Shown here: positions 44,601 to 57,200 of the stretch, piece by piece
Layout: every line of letters begins with the position of its first letter
How positions within the stretch are numbered: position 1 is the stretch's first letter
NCBI GenBank assembly: GCA_030062745.1
Contig: CP099849.1
Span: 18,460,144 to 18,524,143 of the forward strand
Direction: 5' to 3'
Origin: Capitulum mitella
Taxonomy: Eukaryota > Arthropoda > Thecostraca > Pollicipedomorpha > Pollicipedidae
DNA: 64,000 nucleotides
Translations under genes and position numbers: made by a program
Notes under the pieces: model-generated
Seen by the model: only the letters and a program-made list of their open reading frames with translations
Told to the model about the DNA's origin: nothing
Database searches by the model: none

Positions 44601-47600
44601 ATAATCGTAACTCATGAAGTGAAATAATGTGGTGAAAAATTCAGTGCTAATTTGACACGAATTTTGTGGTTTGTTGGCAATTTCAACACATTAGCCACAT
44701 GCTCATGGAGTATGGCCTTGAATAAAGTTAATATTGAAGGAGAAATGTAACCTTAACACATGGCCTGACTGCTCTATCACGGTGTTCTACGTGGGATCGT
44801 AAGGCTGCGGCGCTCCAAAGCCAATGGAAAATCACAGTATGGAAAAGGCTAGGTTATCTGACAGTCGCCTCTAGCAAGCTGCTGACCGGCCGTGACATCC
44901 AGCGTTGCTTCGGGCTTTGTCCAAGGAGAGGGCGAAAACATGCAGAATAAGGAACAAGGAGACTTTGTGAGGCATATAGTGGAGAGCGAAGAAGGTGGTT
45001 GATTTGTAATGCAAAACGCCAAGTTTTCCGTAGCGGAATTGCCAGTTTTACCGTCATTTCGGCCAGAAAAACGACAAGCTTTTTATTGGGAAGGTCGTCA
45101 ATCGTAAAATGGAGTGTCCCAAATCCGGGGCAAAACCCAGTTTTGAGGGGGTCTCCTTCCAAGAGCTTCGCATTTGGGTTGCTGGTAGTGTTTACGTTGG
45201 GTCGGGTCACCACTATTACTCGGCATGAGATAAGCAAAAGGAGGTTAGGCTTCGTATGTGGCAGGTACAGTCGCAACCTGACGAATATTTTCCTGCTTTG
45301 AGATATTACCATCCTGTCTTGTACCATGTGTCACAGTGAGGTATGGACAATGTCAAGGTCAAATAAGGTCATTCAAGGCACAGTAGTGCAACAGTTTTTG
45401 GTTTTCATCTTGAATCGTGTATCAAAACCAGCCAAAGCGATGTTTCGGCGCAGTGCACCAACGAACAGGAAGACGGTCAACTTCATGGTCAATTTACGAC
45501 GTGACCTTGACCTTGATTCCGAAAATACAGCACATGTCTTATTCCTCAGTATGTTTTCTTTAGTTTGGTAACAGTTTTAGCTGCCTTGCTGTGATCAATA
45601 TGTCTCTGACCAAAGCCAAGACCGCTACGCAAAACGCGCGAGACCCTAACTTTGACGTCTTTCGGGCCACCTGGAAGGTCAACAGTACGAGATCGGCGCG
45701 TAGATCTCAAAACGTTTTTGAAGCAGAAGAAAGGGGCTACATACTGGTGAAAACTACGTCTCTCTACGTGGTTTCGTTCGCAGTTTATTGGATGGAGGAG
45801 GGAGTCATGTTGACCCCCAAGCACTAAGCGTCGTAAAAAAGTCTCAGCACCCTACCGGTTAAGGAATTGTGCATGTGACTTCGACGACCTCTACCTGCAT
45901 TGTCATGATGCATGTGTTCTCTGTGCAGTCACCGGACAGGTTGACTACGCCTGTCATGACGCCCCGGTCTTCAGGTGATTATCCTGCCGAAGACGACAGC
46001 ATCTATGCCGGTCTGGCGCCTGCGATGAGCGTGCGCTTCGACCTGACGCTGCCGGAGCATGTCACCATCGAGGCGGCGGATCTGAGGGTCTACAAAGTCG
46101 TCCCACAGGTAACCAGACCAAGGAGCCTCGTGAGGTGAAAGAAGAGTCGGCGATCGCGTTGCCCACATTCGGCGATCGTGTTGCCCACTTACGCTGTTGG
46201 GAATGTATGATGTTCTCTGAATGGGGTGCAGCGGCACGTTATTTCTCCTCGGGACATTGTCGTTGATTTATTCTGCTTCCAGGGAAAGCTTGAACTTTAT
46301 CTTTTGAGAGAGGTCTGAACAGACTGCGACACACTAGCGTGCATTGCAAAGTTCGCCGTGAGCTCTGAGGAGTCTTGGCCAGGCCACCACTGGACTTTGG
46401 TCGCGTCGCGGTTGGACCGTTTGTTTCTGAGTAAATGTTCTGAAATACGCGATGACGGGCGGCGGTGTCACGCATACCGGTCGGCTCCGGGTGGGTCGTG
46501 TCCGGGTCAGCAGGCGGCTCCGCCAGCCCTGCCGGCGGCCGTCAGACGCGGCCCGACCAGGCCGGCGGCGGCGGCGGCGCCGTCCACGCGCTGCCGCTCC
46601 GGCCCGCGTCTACCCGGCCGGCCGCCTCTGACACCGCCGGCTCCTGTTGACAGAGTTCGGACCTGCAGACGCGCCGGCCGGCCTCAGCGATCGCCCCCGG
46701 GCCGCAGGAGCCGGCCCTTAACGTGTCCGTGCACACGTACCTGACTCAGCCCGGACCGTCAGGTGATGTCGGGGTGGGACTGAAGACTCGCTCTGTGCAC
46801 CGCGCAAGCTGCATTTGATGTGGTGTTTATTCCTCTGTTTGGATCTCAGCCATTCGAAGTTGGTCCGAGGCGGTGGTATCTGTGCAAACGCAGGTCTCCT
46901 TCTCTGTATTAAGAAAAAAAGATTATCGGATGCTGAGCCAGGTCAAATGCCAGACTGCTTCCTCAGAGTGTTTTCTTCTGTCCAATGTAACTGATCTCAA
47001 ATGCAAAGCTATCCCATTGTATTTCCTGTAATGGCGAAACAAGCTGCAAATGCGTTGCTAATACGCGCGGTCCTGCAACGCAAATTGATCACCAGGGTCT
47101 TACCCGTCCACCTACTATCCGTTTTTGCGACCTGAGTTTCCCCTTGCCACACTGTATACATAATAACACCATACCGCTTTTTGTTAACCCACGCACGACC
47201 GTCGGTCCCTTACGATCATGCGCGACTGGGGGGGGGGGGCTCTTGACAGCCCCCCCTCTAACTCGCGAACGGTTGGTCGCACAATAAAAATAAACACAGC
47301 GTTGGAAAGCTTGTGACGGGCGGAGCTCGAAGCTGGCCTCATTTCTAGTTTTAGATAATATGTAAGCAATTCACGCCCTATATGTTTTCTCATAGCCGCC
47401 TGCATGAGAACGAGAAATGGGCTGAATCTCAAGGGCTGTGACTAATAACGCATAAATAAAGGCACCAGCGCACAAGTAAAGGTCCGCAAATGCCGACACA
47501 CATGTTATTTCTCAGATTTGTTAAATATATACGCCGAAACGTCGAGTTAAAGACACGGCAATTCTCCCGCCGGCTGTTGGCGTGCGCCGCTGCCGTATGC

Positions 47601-48175
47601 AGTAACAAATTGACTGGAACTAATTTTAGCGTTCCTTTATTTTCATGAAAAAAGCCTATCCATGTAAATTTTATTGATCTTACTGATTCTTGTGATGGTT
47701 TTTGATGCTTAAGTTTTGGAAAAATTCATTAGTTACCAGTCTACAAAATTGGAGGAGCTTTATTCGCGAAAGCCTGTTTATTTCCAAAATATGCTATTTT
47801 TTCAAACGTTTTGAGGTTCCTGGTATTACTTACGTCTGTGCAAGCCAGTTCTGCCAATTCTACCCATTCTGAGTAATTCATCGCCGATTTTAACGGTGGT
47901 ACATTTTGGCTCACTACAGTTATTTGTGACCTGAAGGTCTGATAGTCAGAGAGGCTGAAAGTCATTGATACTTTGCCCAATGACGGTAACTAGATGTCTG
48001 CTTCACTCCACACCAGGGCCTATTTTAAGGAAAAATGATTGCGGGGGCAATTCTGCGAACGAGTGGCAACGAGGGGCTGAGACCACCCCCTCCCCCGGCA
48101 TTTCCATTCTCCTTGTTAAATTTTAACCACTTTATATATACGTACATATACATATACATATATACATATATATAT

Positions 48176-48211
<36 letters not shown>

Positions 48212-51200
48212 CTAAGGAAGGAATATATATAAAGGCGAATTATGATGAAGACTTTTCCAGAGTGCTGTCTCATTAACTGCGTCTTTGGGAGGAAATCATG
48301 CATGCAACATATGGCTTTGGTCCAACATTTTCAAGCACTGTCACACGAAGATTGCATGTCGCTTGTCTTGGATTTTATTTTTATTTTAGTGAAATTCGCG
48401 CCGGCTTTTGTGCATTTCGAGCCCCTTAAAGTCAAAGAATACTATTCCATCTACCCCCAGCAAGATCTCATGCTCCATGGACTTGTGATCCCTGTGAGAT
48501 TCAGTCAGGGAGAGGTGTGTCTGAAATGCCCCCAGATACGTTTTGTGTTCCAGTTTTTTTTAACCAAGTGCACGATATGCATAAAAAGTACATCATAGAA
48601 CTCCTTTTGACACACTGGATCAAAAGACACTTCACATGCTGTCTCAGGACATAGGTCACTAGCTCTGTCGGTAGCAGTGTGGCTAGGTGGAATGATACTT
48701 CAACCCTCTTTGTGGCTTAGGGGTTCTGGCGACGATGTCATTGGGCGACTTGCAGCAGGTACTGCGTTTGCGTTTCATCCTTCGTCATTACCCCACTGTA
48801 CACTTGGATAAGAGCCACAGCTCGTTCGGCGACGTCGCTGACTAGCGCGAACCCGCGCAGGACTTCCTTGACGTTCTTAAAGCCAGCTGCTGTCTCCCAA
48901 TCAGCGAGATCGGCGGCAAGGAAGTCCATGTTGATGCCATAGGCCTTCAGGTTGCCCACCGACTTTGTCGTAATAAAGTCGACGGTGATCTTCCTGGCGC
49001 AAACCTCCTTTGCCGCGAGATCTATCTGCGCTCGCTTGGGCCGACTCTCCGATCCTTGTTGCTGGAATGCCGCGTTCATCCTGCTCTTCATCTTACACGG
49101 CACGCCCTCGTCGAAGAACGACACACCAGCCAGTTCTTCACTGAGGTACCATAACAGGTGATTGTTATAACAAATAGTATGTCGTATATAATGTCATAAT
49201 GGATAATAGGTGATTGGCGAACTTCTTGGAGATCGCCTACGAGATTTCAGCATTCAGATCAGGCTTTGCAGGACAGCCAGGTCGTGCACGGGAGCCTTGT
49301 CCGCAGATGAAGAGCAGAACCATGCACTGACGTACAAAACAACCATGAAAGAGACGAAGCCCTTGAGTGCTCCCAGTTCACTGGGAGTCACGGAGAACTG
49401 ATGGCGAAGCAGGAAGATCTTGATCCCGTTGAGCATGCGTTTCATCCATGCACAGTGGAGAGCACCTAGTTGGGGAGCTTAATTCCCCGAGGAGGCTCTT
49501 GACCAAAGAGGATGATAGAGACCTCACAGAACTCACCATAATCATCGCTAGGCTGGATTTCGGCGAGCTTCTCATGGCAGAAGGCGACGACACGATCCTT
49601 GGAGGACAGAAACGTCTCGGCCACTGCTGGCTGCAGGTCTTCATGCATCATGGGTTCAAACTTGCTCCGAGCAATGGGCCTCCATCTCTTCTTGAAGTGC
49701 TTGAACAAGGAAATTCCCAGTCCCGAGGACGGACCGAAGCGCTTGGAGGAAAGTTCTGTCACAGTTTGAAGATATGATGACGACAAGCGAAGTGAAGGAA
49801 CTGTCGCCCAAACTTCTGTTAAAGAAACGTGTTTGCTCCCACAACTTGTCCAGTATTGCTGGAGTGGGTATCGAAGCTCATGCCGACGACTTTATCCGAA
49901 ACCTCCCAGTCTTCCAGGCAATGAGCGGCAACGTCGGCTGGCGCTGCTCCAGTCCCGCTTGCAAACTTCGGAACATCGAGGAGCTTGCAGGCACTTCTTG
50001 GACCGGTTACAGTGGCAGGGAGTCGCCCCACCTTCTCCTTTCTATCGTTAGGTAACAGTTTGCCGTCCCAGTGGACCACCAGGCTGGGTGGCAGGGAGAA
50101 AGAATGCTAGATTTCGTCCACAATGGCTTTTCTCTGCGATCTACGCGCCCGCCTGGTCGAGCTTCTGTGATCGCCAATTCAGAGGAGGTGTGGCCGAGGG
50201 CCGAGGCCGTCGCCGATAGGAAATGGATTGCAGAGCAATCATTGAGCCTGGTCCGATCGAGGGCTGCTGCCAGACCAGGAGTGACGATGTTCTGGGCTCT
50301 CTTACAGGGCCGCTTCGAAGGAGAAGGCATGGCGAAGGGCTGCGGGTCATCTTGATCTGTCAGCTCTGTGTTGTCGGTAGACGAGCATTCCAGTTGGACA
50401 GTTGTCTCCTGCTCGCTCTGCTGTTCAGTTTAACGGCGGGCCCTTTAAAGCTTCGGCCTACTGTTGTTGAAGAGCTCGCTCCTCCTTCTCAGAAAGAAAC
50501 TTATCGAATAACACCATGACGCCTCGACGACCTGGCCCTCTTTCGGCCTGGAGAAGAAGAGAATCTTTCTCCCCTTGGTTTTGATGGTCTTGATGGTGCC
50601 GACAATGGCAACGTCACAAAGTTTTTGAGGTTGTCTCTAAATTCATTCTTCTTTTGAATTTCCGGGGTGGACCTCCAGCATTTGCCTTTGATGACATCTC
50701 GGTACTGGTCAAGCTTCCTCTTGGGCTTCTTTATGACGCTCCGCGCCGGTGCAGTGAGAATAAGGGCTTTGTTCCACGCCCTCATCACTTCGCGGACGAT
50801 GTGTTTTGACCGCCCTCTGGGTGAGCCTATCCACACGGTGGGACTGAAAACATTGCTGCAGCACTTCTCACCGCGAAGGCAGTTTGTTTCCTGGCACTGA
50901 TTCGACCGGAGCACCGATCAATCAAAGCTCGGCTTTTTGCTCGTGGTGCATATCCTGGTGTCTAAGATTGCGCGGGGAATTGCGAGACCGGCACCGTGGG
51001 TTACCGTGGTATGGCCAGGTGTGGTACTTCAAAACTGTGATATACGTCAGTCTGCAAACGATGGCCAGGATATTGACGAGATGTTGCGGCAGCTTCGATT
51101 CTTCCCTAAATGGGGCAGCAGGTTGCCTGTCCGGGATAGTTTCTGTTGATCTAATCTATACCCAAAATACAGTTTCTCATCAAATTTCGGCTAACATGTT

Positions 51201-54200
51201 TCGCAGCCCTAAGCAAGAGTACAAAAGCTGTCCCAACACAAGGAGAACAAACTGCTGCCTTTGCAGGTTATCGACCCCAAAATAAAAAAAGACTCAAATT
51301 GAAATATTCGCCTTAGCTCCGTTCAATGAGATATCGTCAACACTTACCATGATCTGCAGTCTGGGCTATGCCATGTTGGTGAAGCAGATGGAACATGCTC
51401 ATGGAATGCATGAACCCATGCCCAAGGAGCAGCAAGACTGGCGGTTTTGATAAATGACTGATTACTTTTCTGTTTCCCTCGCGTAAAACTAGGGTTTAGC
51501 CGCCTAGTTCAGTGAAGTTCTACCAGTTAGGTACTGGGATTTTAGCAGGGCTTTCAGACCAGGGTGACGACTACAGCACTGCTGGGCTGTTACCGCATTC
51601 ATATAAATATTATCCCACCATGGCGAAACCGCCCTGACCACCAACTCACCGTTCAGTTTTCTTGCGTTTTAATATGTACGTATGTATGTAATACTTGTAT
51701 GTAATACAAATATCTAATACGTGGTCGCCTGCCTCATCATCTTTAACGTGCTTACAACGCAACGAAACGCCTTGGGCGCCCACGAGACAATCGTGGCATC
51801 GGGTGCCGGCGTACAAACTACCAAACACGGTCGCCAACGGTCACTGGGCACGTGTGCAATACGTATCATAAAGCGATGCTTCTTAGTGTGCTCCCAAATT
51901 AGTCAATGATTTGAAATATCCTTCGTAGACGAGATGCCGCTTCGCGAGAGACTCGTGCTCAGCGGTTTATGGAATGCTCTCCTGGTTCCGCCATACAGCG
52001 ATGACCGCAGTGGTCGCTCTACCCCTGGCTGTTTTTTTTGTCTTTGCATGGGCAAGGGCTCTTGACTGGGGGGGGGCAAAGTGCAGGACTGGGGGGCGTT
52101 TGCCCCCCCAGTTAACATGTTAAAATAGGCCCTGCTCCACACTAAAAATGTCGTAAAATATTTCGTCAGTTTCCGAAAAAACGACCACATGTCTTAAAAA
52201 TGGGCTTGACCTTAGGTCAATGACCCTGAAAATTCCAAAAAATCTGAGATAGGGGATTTGTTGCATTTATCAAGATCACTAATCCCTGAAAGTATTATTT
52301 AGATGTTTTGTTTTCCGAAAAAGTTGCAGGGCGCTAAACTTTTTTGGACATAGGTCTGTTTGACCTGACCTAAGTCACGCACCTGACCTGATCTGAGGTC
52401 AGAATTGTGACACAAGATTCAAAAATGACAAAGCAAAAGGTGTACAAAGTTTCGTGGCTCTGTGTTTGTTCGTTCTCTCGCAATCCCAGAAAAACCTCAG
52501 GGGGGGCTGTCAACAGCCCCTCCTAGTCGGGGGCGGGTTAAAAACACCGAGCTGGTCGCGCAGCTCTCTGCGACCTCCCGTAAGTCCATGCAGCCGAGGT
52601 CCGTCACAGTCCTCTCGGAATATTGTTCTCTGGTCTGACAGAACCAGTCCACCGGACCAGTTTTCCCTAAATCAATTGCATTGCTTCACCCCCAAAATAG
52701 TTCGAGGAAATTGTCGTCGTCGATTGACATCAACGGAGACTTGGCCCCTGTCCCATGTTTATTAATCCGCCCCGACTGGGGGGCGGCGGTTGAATGCCCC
52801 CCGCTCAGGCTTTTCCAGGACTGCGAGAGAACGAACAAACACAGCGCCACAAAACTTCGTGTACCCTTTGCTTGATCATTTTTACACCTTGCGCCAAAGT
52901 TTTGACCTCAGGTCAAGTCAGGTGTCTGACTTAGGTCAGGTCAAACGGACCTATGTTCGAAAAAGCTTAGTTCCTTGTAACTTTTTTGGAAAACAAGATA
53001 TCGCAATAATACTGTCAGTGATTGGTGATCTTGATAGATGTAACAAATCTGCTATCTCAGATTTTTCGAAATTTTCCGGGTCATTGACCTAAGGTCAAGC
53101 CCAGTTTTAAAACATTTCGTTTTTTCTGAAATTGGCGGAATTTGTCATAACATTTTTAGTGTGGAGTGAAGCAGACATCTAGTTACCGTCATTAGGCAAA
53201 GTATCAATGACTTCCAGCCATTGACCTGAGGTCAGGTCACGAATAATTGTAGTGAACCAAAATGTACCGCCGTCAGAAGCTGCAATGAATTACTCAGAAT
53301 GGGTAAACAATGGGAGAACTGGTTTGCACTGACGTAGGTAACACCAAGATCCTAAAAGAGTTTCAAAAAATTGCATGTTTTGGAAATAAACCGGCCCTCG
53401 CGAATTAAGTGCCGCTAGTTGTGTAAATTGGTAACTAATGAATTTTTCCGAAATTTAAACATGCGGAACCATCACAAGAACCACTAAGATCAACAAAATG
53501 TACATGGATAGGCTTATGTTGTCAAAAAAAAGGAACGCCAAAATTAGTTCCCGCTAATTTCTTACTGCGTACGGCTGCGGCGCCCGCCGACAGCCGACGT
53601 GAAAACTGCCGTGTCTTTAGCTCAACGTTGCGGCGTATATATTGAACAAATCAGAGAAATAAGATGTGTGTCGGCATATGCGGACCTTTACTTGTGCGTT
53701 GGTGCCTTTACCGATGCGTTATTAGTCACAGCCCTTGAGATTCAGGCCGTTCCTCGGTCTAATGCAATCCGCTATGAGAAAACATGTATAGGATGTTAAT
53801 TGCTTACAGATTATCTAAAACTAAAAATGAGACCAGTTTCGAGCTCTACTCGTCACAAGCTTTGCAACGTTGTGCTTATTTTTATCGTGCGAACAACCGT
53901 TCGTGAGTTAGAGGGGGGCGGCCAACCGCCCCCCCCCCCACAGTCGGGCGTGATCGTTGCCGACCGACGGTCGTACGCGGGTTAATGATGGCGTCCTTGA
54001 AACAGTTTTCTTTGTCGGTTTCTTCGTCAGTCAGTCTAAACGGATTGTCTAAAGTCAATCTGTTTAGATTGACGATAGCCAGTGGCGTTTAGTGAGGGGT
54101 ACTTACAGTCAGGATACAGATATATGATATATGCTCGAGTCAGAGTGGAGAAGTGCAAGACAGCAGCAGCAATACATAGGCAAGCAAACGAGAAAACAGC

Positions 54201-57200
54201 AAACATTTTTAACTATGCATTCAGCAGGCGCAGATCCAAGGGCGGGGGGGGGGGGCGATGGGAGAGTTCACCCCCCCGGCCTGAAAAGGGGACCTACGAG
54301 AGGGGCCCTGAAGGGGCCTACCCGAGCCAACCCCGAAGGGGTCCCTCTCAGACTCAGACCATTTATCTTCTCACCTTCAACCTCCTTCATCTTCATCTAC
54401 CTTCTCAGATATTTAACGACAAGGTTTTACGTCAGGGGGACATCTGGGACGGTTAGATTACCCTGAGACGCTTAGAAGGGGCCATGAAGCTCCCAAAGAG
54501 CCCCTGAGACCACAACAGGGCTCCAACACGGTATACTGTCCCTGAGACCGTCAGAAGGGCTACAGGACCCCTAAGACGGCCAAAATGAGGACTGAGTGTC
54601 TGGGACGGCATAGGGGCCCCTGGAATGGCATAACCGCTCCGAATGGGTTTCGCGGACCTTTGGAAAAAGCTGAAGGTTTCTGATGCAGTTAGAGCGCCGT
54701 CGGGAGGATTAACCCGCGCACGACCGTCGGTCCGTCCCGAACATCGGCGACTGGGGGGGGGGGCAGTTGACTGCCCCCCCTCTAACTCACGAACGGTTGG
54801 TCGCACGATAACAATAAGCATACCGTTGGAAACCCTGTGACGAGTAGAGCTCGAAACTGGTCTCATTTTTAGTTTTAGATAATATGTAAGCCAATTTACG
54901 CCCTGTATATGTTTTCTCATAGCCGACTGCATGAGACCGAGAAATGGCCTGAATCTCAAGGGCTGTGACTAATAACGCATAGGTAAAGGCACCAGCGCAC
55001 AAGTAAAGGTCCACAAATGCCGATACACGTCTAATTTCCTGAGATTTGTTCAATATATATGCCGAAACGTCGAGTTAAAGACACCGTAATTCTCCCGTCA
55101 GCCGTCAGTGTGCGCCGCTGCCGTATGCGGTACCAAATTGACGGGAACTAATTTTAGCGTTCCTTTATTTTCGCGAAAAAAGACGATCTATGTACATTTT
55201 ATTGATCTTTGTGGTTCTTGTGATGGTTTCTCATGCTTAAATTTTGGAAAAATTGATTAGTTGCCGATCTACAAAGTTGGCGGAGTTTTATTCGCGAGAG
55301 CCTGTGTATTTCCAAAATATCCTACTTTTTCAAACTTTTTGAGGTTCCTCGTATTACTTACGTCTGTGCAAGTTAATTCTGCCATTTTCTACCCATTCTG
55401 AGTAATTCATCGTCGATTTTGACGGTGGTACATTTTGGCCCACTACAGTTATTTCTGACCTGACCTCAGGTCAATGGCTGGAAGTCACTGATACTTTGTC
55501 CAATGACGGTAACTAAATGTCTGCTTCATTCCACACTAAAAATGTTATGGAATATTCCGTCAATTTCCGAAAAAAACGGCGATATGTCTTAAAAATGGGC
55601 TTTAGGTCAATGACCCGGAAAATTCCGAAAAATCTGAGATAGCAGATTTGTTGCATCTATCACGATCACTAATCCCTGAAAGTATTATTGAGATATCTTG
55701 TTTTGCGAAAACGTTAGAGGGCGCTAAACTTTTTTGACATAGGTCTGTTTGACCTGACCTGAGGTCAAAATTTTGATACGAGACGTAAAATAGATGGAGC
55801 AAAAGGTACACAAAGTTTCGTGACTCTGTGTTTGTTGGTTCTCTCGCAATCCCAAAAAACCTCAGGGGGGCAGTCAGCTGCCCCCCCCCAGTCGGGGGCG
55901 GGTTAATGAAACCTGGAGACAGTAAGATGGACTCTAATATGGGTAGAAGCGCCCCTGAAACTGAAACTCTTTAAGGGTCCTTTTAACCACAGGAAGGGTC
56001 CCAAGCCAGTTAAAGATCATTCAAGAAACTGTTTAAAGAACCAGAGAGGCCCCTGGAACGGCAAACACTTGAGAGTGCCTAGCACTCCATAAGGAGACCC
56101 TGGCCAGCCGGAGGGGCCCCCTGAACAGGGATTCACCAGTGGCCTCAACTTCGAGAGGGACCCCAAAAGGACTGCACTGGTCTTTTTGGAAATCCGATGG
56201 GTTCTTGATGCAGTCAGGGGTCCCCGGTACGGTCAGATGAGTTCTGAGACGGCAAGGTGGGCCCCTACTCGGCAAGTGACCCCTGAGACCGCCAAAAACG
56301 TCGGAGGGCCCCTGCGAGGCAAAGGCAATAAGAAAACCTCTTCGCCAGTATAGGGGCCCTGGACGGACTGAGGGTTCCGAATGTGTTAGACGGGCTCCTG
56401 ACACAGAAAAGGTCCCCTGAGACTGCCAGACAGGCCCCTGGCGTGCCAACAAAGGTCCTTTATACTGCTAGATGGGCATTCAGACTGTCAGATATACCCT
56501 GTGTAACAGAGGAAGGCCCCAAATACAGTCATGGGTACTGCCGGAGACGTTCAGAGGGCCCATGACACTGCACAGGGACCCCGAAATCTTCAAAAGGTCT
56601 TGGATGCTAGAGGGCCCGTGGGACGGCAGAAATGTTCCCCGGAGACGACAAGAGGGGTACTTAAGGCAACAGGGGTCCACTGAGACGGCCAGAGGGGCTC
56701 CTGAAATTACCAAGCCTTGAGACGTTCAGAGAGCTCCTGAAACGGCCAAAAGACCCAGAGCATTGCCAGAGACGCCTCGGGCACAACAGAAAGAGGGTTA
56801 TAGAGGTCCTTTGTCACTGGCTGAAGTGCTTCTTAGACTGCCAAAATTCTTCAGAGACGGCAAGACGGATGAGATGAAGACGGCAAGACGGCAAGAGATG
56901 GCTTCAGTGTCCCTGAAATTGTCATATGTGTCTGTGACACTGCCCGAGGTGTCCTTGAAACTGCCAGAGGAGTGCCTGAGACGTCCCAAGGAACACGTGA
57001 GATTGTAAAAGAAACCTGGACCACTAGAGGGCCCTTACTCGGCAGACGGCCCGAGGCCACCAAAAATCTAGCATGAAAAGTCCCCAGAAGTTACGAGGGC
57101 CAGAGGGACCAGACCTGAACCAGATATGGACACGACATTTACATGACCAGATAGAGATGCAGACATAAAAGAGGGAGGAACACAGAAGAGTAAAATCCTG

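Larger units (their letters stand above)
48014..52134 (-). mobile_element. 4,121-bp hAT transposon with perfect ends
   Basis: Terminal inverted repeats CAGGGCCTATTTTAA (48014-48028) and TTAAAATAGGCCCTG (52120-52134) are exact complements. The flanks are perfect 8-bp direct repeats CTCCACAC (48006-48013 and 52135-52142). The CAGGG start and 8-bp duplication are diagnostic of hAT. It carries a frameshifted transposase gene on the minus strand and a (TA)n tract near its left end. The perfect duplication shows insertion was recent relative to decay of the host A element. Confidence 0.95.
47184..52541 (-). mobile_element. Family A copy 2, split by a hAT element
   Basis: Left segment 47184-48013 starts TTAACCCACGCACGACCGTC and right segment 52135-52541 ends AGTCGGGGGCGGGTTAA. 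Joined at the 8-bp duplication CTCCACAC they give one co-linear, inverted family A element of about 1.23 kb. The break lies in the GTGTGGAGTGAAGCAGACAT segment that is intact in all other A copies. Confidence 0.9.

Noticed and set aside
44854-45327. 157-codon minus frame as a gene
   Set aside because: No recognisable domain, no splice or promoter context, and the opposite strand is open for 100 codons over the same region.
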